In this document: positions 1 through 9,032 of the stretch, in pieces
Position numbering within the stretch: the stretch's first letter is position 1
How the letters are laid out: the number at the start of each line of letters is the position of its first letter
DNA from: Lysobacter sp.
Lineage (GTDB): Bacteria; Pseudomonadota; Gammaproteobacteria; Xanthomonadales; Xanthomonadaceae
Assembly (NCBI GenBank): GCA_008015835.1
Contig: SSGH01000006.1
Span: 1 to 64,000 of the forward strand
Length of the DNA: 64,000 nucleotides
Direction: 5' to 3'
Program-made: the position numbers and the translations under genes
The notes under the pieces: generated by a model
What the model saw: only the letters and a program-made list of their open reading frames with translations
Database searches by the model: none
What the model was told of the DNA's origin: nothing

Positions 1-207
1 CTGCTGTACCGACAGCTCACGCGCATCGCCTGCGACGCCCCGCTGGACGGCGTCGACACCGAATTCCGACGCGCCGACGCGCAGCACGACACCCTGCGCG
101 CGCTGTGCGAACGCCTCCGCTTCGGCCCGCTCACGCGGCGCCGCCTCTACGCCGCCGCCGGTTTGGACTTCGCGCCGCCGGCCATGACCGACGACGAACT
201 GCCATGA
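1..207 (+). CDS. 5'-3' exonuclease, C-terminal end (partial)
   Basis: Only the last 68 codons are present, in frame from base 1 to a TGA at 205-207. The pattern L-x-R-I-x-x-D-x-P-L followed by LRALCERLRFG-x-L resembles the end of the 5'-3' exonuclease domain of bacterial PolA enzymes and of stand-alone flap-type exonucleases, which process RNA primers or DNA flaps. The stop overlaps the next gene's start (ATGA), so the two are probably co-transcribed. The assignment rests on the tail only; the catalytic acidic residues lie outside the window. Confidence 0.6.
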   Translation: MLYRQLTRIACDAPLDGVDTEFRRADAQHDTLRALCERLRFGPLTRRRLYAAAGLDFAPPAMTDDELP

Positions 208-776
208 ACGACGACACCGCCCCGCTCACCGACGAAACGGTTTACGACGGCCGCTGGCTGCGGATGAAACGCCGCGGCGGCTGGGAGTACTGCGAACGCA
301 GCCACCATGCCGACGGCATGGCGGTGATCGTGGCCGCGCTCACGCCGCAGGACGAAGTGTTGTTCGTCGAACAATTCCGCGTGCCGCTGGGCAAGCCGAC
401 GATCGAAATGCCGGCCGGCCTAGTCGGCGACATCGGTCACGGCGACGACGCCAACGACACGCTGGAAGACGCCGCGCGCCGCGAATTGGTCGAGGAAACC
501 GGCTGGTTCCCGCATGAAGTCGAGGTGATGATGACCGGCCCCACCTCCGCCGGCATGAGCAACGAACGCATCGCCCTGGTGCGCGCGCGCAAGCTGGAGA
601 AAGTCGGCGACGGCGGCGGCGTGGACAACGAAAACATCGTCGTGCATACCGTGCCGCTCACGCAGGCGCCCGCGTGGCTGCTGCGAAAACGCGAGGAAGG
701 CTACGAACTCGATCTCAAACTCTGGGGCGGGCTGTGGATGCTGGCGCACGAGTTGGACGGCACGCCGACGGTTTAA
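204..776 (+). CDS. NUDIX hydrolase, ADP-ribose pyrophosphatase type
   Basis: This 190-aa protein hydrolyses a nucleoside diphosphate linked to another moiety, by family most likely ADP-ribose. The NUDIX box lies after the MPAGLVGD segment: a run ending in AARRELVEETGW supplies the REx2EExG metal-binding core. The start ATG at 204 overlaps the upstream stop; a longer open frame from 105 would run antiparallel to no known domain and is arginine-rich, so it was not used. The substrate is inferred from family membership only. Confidence 0.85.
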   Translation: MNDDTAPLTDETVYDGRWLRMKRRGGWEYCERSHHADGMAVIVAALTPQDEVLFVEQFRVPLGKPTIEMPAGLVGDIGHGDDANDTLEDAARRELVEETGWFPHEVEVMMTGPTSAGMSNERIALVRARKLEKVGDGGGVDNENIVVHTVPLTQAPAWLLRKREEGYELDLKLWGGLWMLAHELDGTPTV

Positions 777-787
777 TCGCGCGGCCC

Positions 788-899
788 GTAGAGCGGAGCG
801 CAGCTCCGCTGTACCCATCCACATGTAGAGCGGAGCGCAGCTCCGCTGCATCGTTTGCGCGGTCGGGATAGGGTTCAGCGGAGCTGCGCTCCGCTCTAC
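788..899. repeat. Palindromic REP-like cluster, three copies
   Basis: Two direct copies of GTAGAGCGGAGCGCAGCTCC plus GCT (788-810 and 825-847) are followed by one inverted copy (877-899). Each unit is itself a hairpin (AGCGGAG / CTCCGCT). The inverted copy supplies the TAG stop codon of pepP on the minus strand. The same family recurs at 8860-8931. The arrangement resembles REP/BIME elements of gammaproteobacteria. They lie between convergent genes and could act in transcription termination. Confidence 0.85.
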
Positions 900-2269
900 G
901 GCGCCATCGCCGCTTCGATTTCGTCGGCGGTGCGCGGCAAACCGTCGGTCAGCACGTCGCAACCGTCTTTGGTGATCAACACATCGTCTTCGATGCGGAT
1001 GCCGATCCCGCGCCACTTCGCGGGCACCGAGGTGTCGTCGGCGTTCACGTACAAACCGGGTTCGATCGTGAACACCATGCCCGGTTCGAGCAACCGCGAT
1101 TCGCCATCGATGCGGTAATCGCCGACGTCGTGGACGTCTAAGCCCAACCAATGCCCGGTTTTGTGCAGATAGAAGCGCTTGTAGTGGCCGGCGGCGAGAT
1201 TCTGCTTGAGCGAGCCTTTGAGCAAACCGAGCGATAGCAAACCTTCGGTGAGCGTCTCCACCGCCGCCACGTGCCCGGTTTCGTACGGCACGCCCGGCCG
1301 CGCCTGCGCCAGCGCGGCGCGCTGCGCGGCGGCGACCAAATCGTGCAAGGCGCGTTGCTCTTTGGTGAAACGGCCGTCGACCGGAAACGTGCGCGTGATG
1401 TCCGCCGCGTAGCCGCGATATTCGGCCCCCGCGTCGATCAAGACCAAGTCGCCGCTCTGCGCCTGCGCCGCGTTGGCGCGGTAATGCAGCACGCAGGCGT
1501 TGGCGCCCGCGCCGACGATGCTGCTGTACGCCGGTTCGGCGTCGTGATGACGGAACACCTGCTCCAACGCGGCCTGCAGTTGGTATTCGTACACGCCCGG
1601 CCGCGCGATGCGCATCGCGGCCCGATGCGCTTCGACGCTGATCTCGGCCGCGCGCCGCATCAATTTGAGTTCTTCGCGATCCTTGAACAGCCGCATCTCG
1701 TCGAGCAGATGCCCGAGTTCGAGAAACTCGTGCGGCGGCTGCGCGCCCATCCGCATCTGCGCGCGGACCCGATTCAGCCAACCGATCAGCTTGAGATCGA
1801 ATTCGGTGTCGCGGCCGAAGTGGTAATAGACGCGCGTGCGGCCTTCGAGCAGGCCGGGCAGGATCTCGTCCAAATCGTCGATCGGATAGGCGTCGTCCAT
1901 CCGGTAGCGCTCGACCGCGCCCTCCGGCCCCGCGCGCGGGCCGTCCCAGGCTTCGCGCGCCGGGTCGCGCTCGCGGCAGAACAGCAGCGCTTCGCCGTGG
2001 CTTCGGCCCGGAATCAGCACCAGCACCGCCTCGGGTTCGGCGAACCCGGTGAGGTACCAAAAATCCGAATCCTGCCGATACGGGTAATGCGTGTCGCGGC
2101 TGCGGATGCGCTCGGGCGCGGACGGAATCACCACGATGGCGTCGTCGCCCGCCAAGCGCATCAGTTGCCGACGACGTTTGGCGTACTGCGCGGCGGAAAT
2201 GCCGCTGGCGCGCGCGAGCGCCCCGGTCGAAGCGGATGCGGCGATCGCCGTGGTCTTGGCGGGGCTCAT
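896..2269 (-). CDS. pepP: Xaa-Pro aminopeptidase
   Basis: This 457-aa M24B metallopeptidase removes N-terminal residues linked to proline in the cytoplasm. It has an N-terminal aminopeptidase-P domain (about residues 25-155, with the DFWYLTGF motif) and a C-terminal pita-bread fold. Metal ligands are visible in DAGAEYRGYAADITRTF (Asp about 279 and 290), GHWLGLDVHDVG (His about 373), TIEPGLY and GIRIEDD. The UPF0149 gene lies 13 nt upstream on the same strand, as is usual in gammaproteobacteria, so they likely form an operon. The TAG stop is formed by a palindromic repeat. Confidence 0.95.
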   Translation of the reverse strand: MSPAKTTAIAASASTGALARASGISAAQYAKRRRQLMRLAGDDAIVVIPSAPERIRSRDTHYPYRQDSDFWYLTGFAEPEAVLVLIPGRSHGEALLFCRERDPAREAWDGPRAGPEGAVERYRMDDAYPIDDLDEILPGLLEGRTRVYYHFGRDTEFDLKLIGWLNRVRAQMRMGAQPPHEFLELGHLLDEMRLFKDREELKLMRRAAEISVEAHRAAMRIARPGVYEYQLQAALEQVFRHHDAEPAYSSIVGAGANACVLHYRANAAQAQSGDLVLIDAGAEYRGYAADITRTFPVDGRFTKEQRALHDLVAAAQRAALAQARPGVPYETGHVAAVETLTEGLLSLGLLKGSLKQNLAAGHYKRFYLHKTGHWLGLDVHDVGDYRIDGESRLLEPGMVFTIEPGLYVNADDTSVPAKWRGIGIRIEDDVLITKDGCDVLTDGLPRTADEIEAAMAP

Positions 2270-2282
2270 GGGCTAAGGGCGA

Positions 2283-2840
2283 CTAGTGCAACCGCTGCCG
2301 ACGCCGCGCGCCGAGGTTGCAATCGCCGTGCAGCAGCAGGGCCGCCACGCGCACGAATTCCTCGATCTCGGCCAAGGCGGTCTCGTCGTCTTCGTCGCCG
2401 TCGTCCTGCGGGCTGGCGGCGGCCAACTTCGCCAAGTCCTCCAGCGCCTCGCGCCCTTCGTCGGACAGTTCGGCGCGATCGCCCGCCGCCAATCCGAACC
2501 CGCCCAGAAACCCGCGACACCACTCGAACAGCGCGCCGCTGCGCTCGACCAGCGAGGCATCGGCCTCCGGCACCAGCAATTCGAAGCCGAAATCGCTGTC
2601 GCCCAGTTGCGCCTCGGCGGCCGCGCGCAGGCGGTCCAGCGCATCGCCCGCCGTGGGCGCGGTCACGCTGTCGTCGGCCAACACGCGCGCCAACCAGCCG
2701 GTGACGGCGCCGCCGCCAGCTAACCAACCGCAGAGGGCGCCGTGCAGTTCGGGGCCGCTCACGCCCAGACGGCGCGCGCGGAGTGCCTGCTCGACGTCGT
2801 ACAGCGAAGGCAAGTCGGGCGTGGGGATCGCAGAGGACAT
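2283..2840 (-). CDS. UPF0149 (YgfB/YecA-like) family protein
   Basis: A 185-aa acidic, helical cytoplasmic protein of the YgfB/UPF0149 family. The family signature is seen at the N-terminus (LGVSGPELHGALCGWLAGGG) and in the middle (FEWCRGFLGGFGLA). It precedes pepP on the same strand, matching the conserved ygfB-pepP order. The molecular role is not firmly established for this lineage. It is divergent from the GGDEF-EAL gene, and the region between them (2841-3127) must hold both promoters; no clear -35/-10 pair could be picked. Confidence 0.85.
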   Translation of the reverse strand: MSSAIPTPDLPSLYDVEQALRARRLGVSGPELHGALCGWLAGGGAVTGWLARVLADDSVTAPTAGDALDRLRAAAEAQLGDSDFGFELLVPEADASLVERSGALFEWCRGFLGGFGLAAGDRAELSDEGREALEDLAKLAAASPQDDGDEDDETALAEIEEFVRVAALLLHGDCNLGARRRQRLH

Positions 2841-3127
2841 GAATCGCGCGCTCGTCGGGGATGAACTCGCCCGGGATGGGCTCGCCCGGGATGAATTGGG
2901 GCGCTCGTATCGCGCGCCCGGCGGAGCGCGCAGTGTATCGCCTGAGCCGCGCGGCGAACGACGCGGCGCGTCGACGGACCGCGCGACGGCGCGCAGGATG
3001 GCGCGAATGCGACCGCCTAAGATCGCCGTCCGACAGGACGAATGGCCGGGTGCAAGCGGGGCGCGAGGGGCCTACACTGCACCGGGGGACACCCACGCTA
3101 CGGGGACGGGGGTCGGACGCGCTCGCC

Positions 3128-5344
3128 ATGATGAATCCGGAAAGTCTGTTTCTGTTGCTGCTCGCCGGCAGTCTGGCGATGCTGCTGGCGTTCGTGCTGC
3201 GTAAACGCATCGGCGCCGAGCAACGCTACGTGCGGGACTTGAAGGAGCGCGAGGAACGCCTGAAGTTGGCGCTCTGGGCCTCGGCCGAGCAGTACTGGGA
3301 CTACGACCTGCAAACCCGCACGCTGAACCGGATGTGGGTGGACACCCCGAGCAACGGCCCGGATCTGCGCATCACCGAACTCACCGAAACCCACCACGTC
3401 ATCCATCCGGACGATCTGCCCCAAGTCGAAGCGAAGCTGCGCCAGCACTTGGAGGGCAAAACCGAGCTGTATCTGTCCGAGCACCGCGTGCTCGATACGC
3501 AGAAACAATGGGTGTGGGTACGCGCCCGCGGCCGCGTGGTCGAACGCGACGAACGCGGTCGCGCGACCCGCATCGCCGGCACCTCGCGCGATATCGGCAA
3601 GGTGCGCGCGGCCGAACGCGAGCGGCGGATCGCGATCGCGGTGCTGCGCAGCATGAACGAAGCGGTCTCGGTGTTCGACGGCGACTTCAATTTCGTCTCG
3701 ATCAACCCCGCCTTCACGCGCATGACCGGCTACACCGAAACGGAAGTGTTGGGGATGAACGTCAGCGTCCTCGACAGCAGCCAGCACGACACGTCGTTCT
3801 ACCTGCGCATGCGGCAAAAATTGATTTCCGAAGGCCATTGGGCCGGCGAAATGTGGGAACGGCGCAAGAACGGCCAGGAGTTCCTCTGCGCTATCCAATG
3901 CGTCGGCGCGCAAGTCGCGCACGGCGAACCGCCGCTGTACGTCGCGGTGCTCAACGACATCACCCTGCAGAAGCGCGCGGAACAGGAACTGCGTTACCTC
4001 GCCAATTTCGACACGTTGACCAATCTGCCGAACCGGGCGCTGCTGTCGGAGCGGCTCTCGCGCGCGATCGTGCGCGCGCGGCGGCAGAACCATCGCATCG
4101 CGGTGCTCTTTCTCGATCTGGACCGCTTCAAGGACATCAACGATTCGCTCGGCCACACCGCGGGGGACCGCATCCTGCGCGCCGCGGCGATGCGGCTGCA
4201 GGACACCGTGGGCGAGCACCAGACCGTCGCCCGCCTGGGCGGCGACGAATTCACCGTGGTGTTGGAAACCCTCGGCGACCCGGCCGACGCCGATCGCATC
4301 GCGCGCGAGATCATCATGGCCTTCGAAGCGCCGCTGGTGCTCGACGACCGTCAGGAAGTGGTGATTTCGCCGTCGATCGGCATCAGCCTGTATCCGGACC
4401 ACGGCCAGGTGCCGACCGAACTGCTCAAGCAGGCCGATACCGCGATGTATCAGGCCAAAGCCGCCGGCCGCCGCACCTTCGTGCGCTACGACGACAGCAT
4501 GGAGATCGCGAACCGCCGCCGTGCTCAGATTTCCAGCGCCCTGCACAAAGTGCTCGATCGCGGCGAACTGCATCTGGTCTACCAACCGCGGCTGGCGCTG
4601 GCGCGGCAGCGGATCGTCGGGGTCGAAGCCCTGCTGCGCTGGACCAGCGAGGAATACGGCGAAATCCCGCCGGTGCAGTTCATTCCGCTGGCCGAGGAAA
4701 GCGGTCTGATCCTGGAGATCGGCGAATGGGTGCTGCGCGAGGCCTGTATGACCCTGCAGCACTGGCACCGCTTGGGGCTGACCGAACTGTCCATGGCGGT
4801 GAACGTGTCGGTGCTGCAACTGCTGCGCGGCGATTTCGTCGACGTAGTGCGCCGGGTCTTGGCGGACACCGGCGTTCCGCCGCAGCGCCTGGAGCTGGAA
4901 CTGACCGAAAGCGTGCTGATGGCCAACGCCGAACAAACGGCGGCCAAACTCGCCGCGATCCGCGAGATGGGCGTGTGCTTGGCGATCGACGACTTCGGCA
5001 CCGGCTATTCGTCGCTGGCCTACCTCAGGCGCCTGCCGATCACCACGCTGAAGATCGACAAGGCGTTCATCAACGAGCTCAGCCAGAACCCCGACGACGC
5101 CTCGATCACCACCACCGTCATCACGATGGCCCACTCGTTGGGCCTGAACGTGGTGGCCGAGGGCGTGGAGAGCGAAACCCAGGTGCGGTTCCTCGGCCAC
5201 TATCGCTGCGACGAAATCCAAGGCCATTGGCTGTCGCGGCCGATTCTGGCGCCGCACTGCCTGGAATTCATTCGCCATTGGGCGCCGAGCCCCACGATGA
5301 GCCTCCCGCCGAGCGCCCCGCCACCCGCGACGGCCGGCGCTTGA
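3128..5344 (+). CDS. PAS-PAS-GGDEF-EAL cyclic-di-GMP signalling protein
   Basis: This is a 738-aa membrane-anchored protein. One N-terminal TM helix (about residues 5-24) is followed by two PAS/PAC modules (about 43-160 and 165-285), a GGDEF domain (GGDEF about residue 372) and an EAL domain (VEALLRW about 498). EAL catalytic features look intact: VNVSVLQ, LELTES, DDFGTGYSSL, LKIDKAF, AEGVES and IQGHWLS. No RxxD inhibitory site precedes GGDEF at the usual spacing. Cyclase and phosphodiesterase activities are both possible; which dominates is not visible. Two adjacent ATGs (3128, 3131) begin the protein. An open frame from 2861 exists but is arginine-rich and not family-like. Confidence 0.9.
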   Translation: MMNPESLFLLLLAGSLAMLLAFVLRKRIGAEQRYVRDLKEREERLKLALWASAEQYWDYDLQTRTLNRMWVDTPSNGPDLRITELTETHHVIHPDDLPQVEAKLRQHLEGKTELYLSEHRVLDTQKQWVWVRARGRVVERDERGRATRIAGTSRDIGKVRAAERERRIAIAVLRSMNEAVSVFDGDFNFVSINPAFTRMTGYTETEVLGMNVSVLDSSQHDTSFYLRMRQKLISEGHWAGEMWERRKNGQEFLCAIQCVGAQVAHGEPPLYVAVLNDITLQKRAEQELRYLANFDTLTNLPNRALLSERLSRAIVRARRQNHRIAVLFLDLDRFKDINDSLGHTAGDRILRAAAMRLQDTVGEHQTVARLGGDEFTVVLETLGDPADADRIAREIIMAFEAPLVLDDRQEVVISPSIGISLYPDHGQVPTELLKQADTAMYQAKAAGRRTFVRYDDSMEIANRRRAQISSALHKVLDRGELHLVYQPRLALARQRIVGVEALLRWTSEEYGEIPPVQFIPLAEESGLILEIGEWVLREACMTLQHWHRLGLTELSMAVNVSVLQLLRGDFVDVVRRVLADTGVPPQRLELELTESVLMANAEQTAAKLAAIREMGVCLAIDDFGTGYSSLAYLRRLPITTLKIDKAFINELSQNPDDASITTTVITMAHSLGLNVVAEGVESETQVRFLGHYRCDEIQGHWLSRPILAPHCLEFIRHWAPSPTMSLPPSAPPPATAGA

Positions 5345-5375
5345 CCCCCGCCGGCCGCCTGCCTATCGTGCCGTT

Positions 5376-5603
5376 ATGGACTCCTCCGCTTCCGACGTGA
5401 TCGCCCAGTTGCGCGCCCTCGACGCCCGCATCGACGCGCTGGTGCAGCGCAACCGGCGGATGGGCGAGGAGAACCGCACGTTGCGCCAGCAGCAGGAACA
5501 ACTCGCCAACGACCGTTCGCAACTGCTCGCCAAGAACGAACAGGCGCGGGCGCGGGTGGAAGCGATGATCGCGCGCCTGAAGTCGTTGGAGCAGCACACG
5601 TGA
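5376..5603 (+). CDS. Small coiled-coil protein, TIGR02449/ZapB-like
   Basis: This 75-aa protein is almost wholly coiled coil (LRALDARIDALVQRNRRM onward, rich in E, Q, R and N). It matches the small TIGR02449-type protein found immediately before zapA in xanthomonads and resembles ZapB in size and heptad pattern. Its TGA stop overlaps the GTG start of zapA (GTGA), so translation is probably coupled. A role with ZapA in divisome assembly is inferred from context. Confidence 0.8.
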   Translation: MDSSASDVIAQLRALDARIDALVQRNRRMGEENRTLRQQQEQLANDRSQLLAKNEQARARVEAMIARLKSLEQHT

Positions 5604-5890
5604 GCAGCGAAGCGGTCAACATCCGCATTCTCGATCGCGAATACACCATCGGCGTCGCCGCCGAAGAGCGCGACCAACTGATCGCCGCCGCGCGCTTGCT
5701 CGACGCGAAGATGCGCGAAATCCGCAACGCCAATCGCATGGCGTCGGTCGATCGCGTCGCGGTGCTCGCCGCGCTGAACCTCGCGCACGACCTGCATCAA
5801 TCGCGGCAGGAACAAGAAGCGCGCGATCACGAAATCGCGCACACCTTGCGCGAACTGAACCGCAAGCTGGACATGCTCGGCGCGGACTGA
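5600..5890 (+). CDS. zapA: Cell division protein ZapA
   Basis: A 96-aa protein. ZapA binds and bundles FtsZ at midcell. The N-terminal globular part has the family pattern (VNIRILDREYTIG... EERDQLIAAARLLDAKM), followed by a helical dimerisation region (AALNLAHDL) and a C-terminal coiled coil. The start is GTG, overlapping the upstream stop. The zapA - 6S RNA - fthC order is conserved in gammaproteobacteria and supports the call. Confidence 0.92.
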   Translation: MSSEAVNIRILDREYTIGVAAEERDQLIAAARLLDAKMREIRNANRMASVDRVAVLAALNLAHDLHQSRQEQEARDHEIAHTLRELNRKLDMLGAD

Positions 5891-6044
5891 ATCCGCGAAC
5901 GACGCAGGATCGCGTCGCGTTTCTCCGACGTTCATCCGTGATCGTTATCGCCATGACCATCGTCTCGCCGCGCGCGACGGCGCGCGTGCGTTTTCGCGAA
6001 ATCGGCCATTCGCCGCGCGCTTCGTCTCGCATCGACCGATGGGC

Positions 6045-6072
6045 TTGCGCTGGCGACGCGCGCGCCTATACT
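6045..6072 (+). promoter_or_regulatory. Sigma-70 promoter of 6S RNA
   Basis: A -35-like TTGCGC (6045-6050) and a -10 TATACT (6067-6072) are separated by 16 nt. The predicted +1 about 7 nt downstream coincides with the first base of the 6S RNA closing stem at 6079. The stretch 5891-6044 shows no gene. Confidence 0.7.
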
Positions 6073-6078
6073 GAGCGC

Positions 6079-6265
6079 GCATCCTCTGCCGTGATCGACA
6101 GCGCGCGCAAACATTCGCCTTGTCCCTTAATGACGACCGCGGAGACGCTACGGCGCCCGGGCGCGCAAGTCCGCCACGCAGCGGAAAGCCCGATGGGCGA
6201 CACGCGTTTCCACTTGAACCCCGGGTTCAAGGTCGTTTCGCGAGCATCGTCATGGCGGAGGATGC
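6079..6265 (+). ncRNA. ssrS: 6S RNA
   Basis: This roughly 187-nt RNA lies between zapA and fthC, the conserved ssrS position. Its ends form a near-perfect closing stem: GCATCCTCTGCC at 6079 pairs with GGCGGAGGATGC at 6254-6265 with one G-U pair, followed by a T run. An internal perfect hairpin CTTGAACCCCGGGTTCAAG lies at 6213-6231, as in other 6S RNAs. 6S RNA mimics an open promoter and sequesters sigma-70 RNA polymerase in stationary phase. The fthC gene downstream is commonly co-transcribed with it. Confidence 0.88.
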
Positions 6266-6305
6266 ATTTTTTCGTTTCCGCGCACGACGCGCACCGACAC
6301 CCGCA

Positions 6306-6324
6306 CCGCACGTGCGGTTTTTTT
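6306..6324 (+). terminator. Rho-independent terminator downstream of 6S RNA
   Basis: CCGCA-CG-TGCGG hairpin (6306-6317) followed by seven T. It may act as an attenuator between 6S RNA and fthC. Confidence 0.75.
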
Positions 6325-6382
6325 GCGCCGATGCGACCGCGCTGCGCGGCGTATCGACCGACGACGCATCCCACGCCTCCCG

Positions 6383-6985
6383 ATGAGCGACGCCCGCGCC
6401 ACCGTCCGTGATCGATTGCGCCGCGAATTGCGCGCGCGTCGTCGCGCCATTCCCGCCGCGCAGCGTATCGCCGCCGCCGAGGCCCTGGCGCAACGCCTGC
6501 TCGCGCTGCCGTTCGCGCCGGACAGCGGCCACGTCGCCGGCTACTGGGCGATGGACGGCGAAATCGCGCTGCACGTGTGGCAACTGCGCCTGCCCGCCGG
6601 CCTCACCTACTGTTTGCCGGTGTTGAGCGACGACGGCGCGCTGCGTTTCGCGCCCTGGCGCGCGGGCGAGCCGCTGGTCGCGAATCGTTACGGCATTCCC
6701 GAACCGGAACGCGTGCGCGATGCGCGACCAGCGGAAGCGATGACGATGATCGTGCTGCCGTTGGTGGGCTTCGATGCCCACGGCCACCGCCTGGGCATGG
6801 GCGGCGGCTGGTACGATCGCAGCCTCGCCTTTCGCCGCGAACGCCCCGCCGCCCCGCCTTGGCTGGTCGGCGTCGGCTTCGACGCGCAGCGCATCGACGC
6901 GCTGTCGCCGGAGCCCTGGGACGTCGCGCTCGACGCGATCTGCACCGACACCGACACCCACCTGCCCGCCGCGAGCGACGCATGA
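6383..6985 (+). CDS. fthC: 5-formyltetrahydrofolate cyclo-ligase
   Basis: This 200-aa enzyme converts 5-formyl-THF to 5,10-methenyl-THF using ATP. Family marks include the basic N-terminus RRELRARRRAIP, the middle LPVLSDDG, and the C-terminal loop LGMGGGWYDRSLA that binds the nucleotide. Start ATG 6383 was chosen because upstream in-frame sequence overlaps the terminator and is arginine-rich. It follows 6S RNA as in E. coli (ygfA), and overlaps the next gene by ATGA. Confidence 0.93.
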   Translation: MSDARATVRDRLRRELRARRRAIPAAQRIAAAEALAQRLLALPFAPDSGHVAGYWAMDGEIALHVWQLRLPAGLTYCLPVLSDDGALRFAPWRAGEPLVANRYGIPEPERVRDARPAEAMTMIVLPLVGFDAHGHRLGMGGGWYDRSLAFRRERPAAPPWLVGVGFDAQRIDALSPEPWDVALDAICTDTDTHLPAASDA

Positions 6986-7443
6986 GTAAGCACTATTGGC
7001 TGATGAAATCCGAGCCCGAGGATTTCTCCATCGACGATCTGGCCCGCGTTGGCGTCGAGCCCTGGACCGGCGTGCGCAATTACCAAGCGCGCAATTTCAT
7101 GCGCAGCATGAAACTCGGCGACGGCGTGCTGTTCTACCACTCCAACGCCGATGTGCCGGGCGTGTACGGCATCGCCGAAGTCGCGTCCGCGGCGTATCCG
7201 GACCCGACGCAGTTCGATAAGAAATCCAAATACTTCGACGAGAAATCCAAGCGCGAAGAACCGCGCTGGGATCTGGTCGACGTGCGCTACGTGCGTACGC
7301 TCGAACGCGCCATCACGCTCGATGCGATTCGCGCCGACGCCGACGCGCTCGGCGACGATTTCGCGCTGATCCGCAAAGGCAATCGCCTCTCGGTGCTGCC
7401 GGTCACCGCGGCGCAGTGGAAACGCATCCTGTCTCTGGAATGA
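6982..7443 (+). CDS. EVE domain-containing protein
   Basis: This 153-aa protein is a single EVE (PUA-like) domain: [18 protein letters not shown] at the start, then [26 protein letters not shown] and the [13 protein letters not shown] segment. EVE domains bind modified bases or RNA; in xanthomonads this gene regularly sits beside fthC. The ATG overlaps the fthC stop, implying coupled translation. The ligand is unknown. Confidence 0.9.
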   Translation: MSKHYWLMKSEPEDFSIDDLARVGVEPWTGVRNYQARNFMRSMKLGDGVLFYHSNADVPGVYGIAEVASAAYPDPTQFDKKSKYFDEKSKREEPRWDLVDVRYVRTLERAITLDAIRADADALGDDFALIRKGNRLSVLPVTAAQWKRILSLE

Positions 7444-7463
7444 CGCCGTCCGACAGCACCGCT

Positions 7464-7532
7464 GTGGGAGCGGCGTAAGCCGCGACGGCGGAATCGTCAT
7501 GCGCTCGGTCGCGGCTTACGCCGCTCCCACAG
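7464..7532. repeat. Inverted pair of REP-like elements
   Basis: GTGGGAGCGGCGTAAGCCGC (7464-) faces its inverted copy (7508-7532, ending CGCTCCCACAG) across about 20 nt. It could form a long hairpin between the EVE gene stop and rpiA. It is a different family from the GTAGAGCGG repeats. Confidence 0.85.
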
Positions 7533-7579
7533 GAATTTCTCCGCCCCTCGCCCCTCATTCCCCATTTCAGATCATCACC

Positions 7580-8227
7580 ATGTCCGAAGCGAAAAAGCGC
7601 GCCGCCGAAAAAGCCCTGGACTACGTCGAAGACGGCATGATCGTCGGCGTCGGCACCGGGTCCACCGTGGCGTATTTCATCGATGGCCTCGCCAAATTTC
7701 GCGATCGTATTCAAGGTGCGGTATCGAGTTCCGAACAAAGCACCGCGCGGCTGCGCGCGCACGGCATCGACGTTCTCGATCTCAACGCGGCGGGCACGCT
7801 GGCGCTGTACGTGGACGGCGCCGACGAATGCGACCCGCACAAGCGCCTGATCAAGGGCGGCGGCGCGGCGCTCACCCGCGAGAAGATCATCGCCGAAGCC
7901 AGCAAAGTCTTCGTGTGCATCGTCGACCCCAGCAAGCAGGTGCCGGTGCTCGGCAAATTCCCGCTGCCGGTGGAAGTGATCCCGATGGCGCGCAGCCTCG
8001 TCGCGCGCGAAATTCTGCGCATGACCGGCGGCCAACCGGTGTGGCGCGACGGCGTGGTCACCGACAACGGCAATTGGATTCTGGACATCCACAATCTCGC
8101 GATCGTGGATCCGCTGGTGGTCGAGCGCGAGTTGAACCAGATTCCCGGCGTGGTCAGCGTCGGCCTGTTCGCGCGCCGCCCGGCGGATATCGTGATCGTC
8201 GGCGGCGAACCGCCGACGGTGCTGTAA
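7580..8227 (+). CDS. rpiA: Ribose-5-phosphate isomerase A
   Basis: A 215-aa enzyme of the non-oxidative pentose phosphate pathway that interconverts ribose-5-P and ribulose-5-P. Visible motifs are [12 protein letters not shown] (phosphate loop), [39 protein letters not shown] (catalytic and substrate-binding region) and the C-terminal [10 protein letters not shown]. Length matches the family. ATG 7580 begins the conserved [13 protein letters not shown] region; upstream frame lies in the repeat. Confidence 0.96.
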   Translation: MSEAKKRAAEKALDYVEDGMIVGVGTGSTVAYFIDGLAKFRDRIQGAVSSSEQSTARLRAHGIDVLDLNAAGTLALYVDGADECDPHKRLIKGGGAALTREKIIAEASKVFVCIVDPSKQVPVLGKFPLPVEVIPMARSLVAREILRMTGGQPVWRDGVVTDNGNWILDIHNLAIVDPLVVERELNQIPGVVSVGLFARRPADIVIVGGEPPTVL

Positions 8228-8291
8228 CGCATCTCGCGCACGCCCAACACCGATCGAATACGCACCGGGCCGCACCGAACCGAACCGAACC

Positions 8292-8849
8292 ATGTCCGCC
8301 GTCGTTCTGCTGCCCTATTCCGAACGCTGGCCGCTGGCGTTCGAGCGCATCCGCGACGAGGTGACGCACGCGTTCTCCGGCGAGCGCTCCGACGCGGGCG
8401 CCGACGACAGTGCGGTCGATCTCCAACACATCGGCAGCACATCCGTGCCGGAGTTATGCGCGAAACCGGTGATCGACGTGCTGCTCGGCGCGGCGAGTCT
8501 TGCGCGGATCGAAGCGAACATCGGCGCGCTGGCCGCGCTCGGTTACGTCTACGTCTCGAAGTACGAACGCGAACTGCCGATGCGCCGTTACCTCGTTCGC
8601 GATGCGGACGGCGAACGTCCGCGCGTGCATCTGCACGGCGTCGTCGTCGGTTCGCCGATCTGGCGCGAACATCTCGCCTTCCGCGACGCCCTGCGCATCG
8701 ACCCGGCCCTACGCGACCGCTACGCCGCCCTGAAGACCGAACTCGCCGCGCGTTTCGCCCGCGATAAAGCCGCCTACACCGACGCGAAAGCGCCATTCAT
8801 CCGCGCGGCCATCGATGCCGCCCTGGCCACGAACCCCGCAAGTCCTTGA
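8292..8849 (+). CDS. GrpB/UPF0157 family nucleotidyltransferase-like protein
   Basis: This 185-aa protein has the GrpB family hallmarks: LLPYSERWPLAFERIRDEV at the N-terminus, the HIGSTSVPELCAKPVIDVLL nucleotidyltransferase-like motif, and HLAFRDALR...YAALKTELAARFARDKAAYTDAKAPFI at the C-terminus. Family members are predicted nucleotidyltransferases with poorly known substrates. A palindromic repeat pair starts 11 nt after the stop. Confidence 0.85.
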   Translation: MSAVVLLPYSERWPLAFERIRDEVTHAFSGERSDAGADDSAVDLQHIGSTSVPELCAKPVIDVLLGAASLARIEANIGALAALGYVYVSKYERELPMRRYLVRDADGERPRVHLHGVVVGSPIWREHLAFRDALRIDPALRDRYAALKTELAARFARDKAAYTDAKAPFIRAAIDAALATNPASP

Positions 8850-8859
8850 TTTCTCCCCC

Positions 8860-8931
8860 GTAGAGCGGAGCGAAGCTCCGCTGTCATGGCTCCGGATGGA
8901 TGTTCAGCGGAGCTTCGCTCCGCTCTACGGG
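8860..8931. repeat. Inverted pair of GTAGAGCGG palindromic repeats
   Basis: Forward copy at 8860-8882 and inverted copy at 8905-8931, same family as 788-899 with one base difference (GCGAAGC in place of GCGCAGC, matched by the partner). The complementary change in both arms suggests gene conversion or co-amplification of the pair. Confidence 0.85.
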
Positions 8932-9032
8932 GCGAGGAATGCCATAATTCGCGAACCCGGTCGGCGAAGCCGGGCTCGTTTCCTCCGCACGCCCGTTGGG
9001 GCGGACGTGCCGCAGCCTCCCTGCGACCGCCC

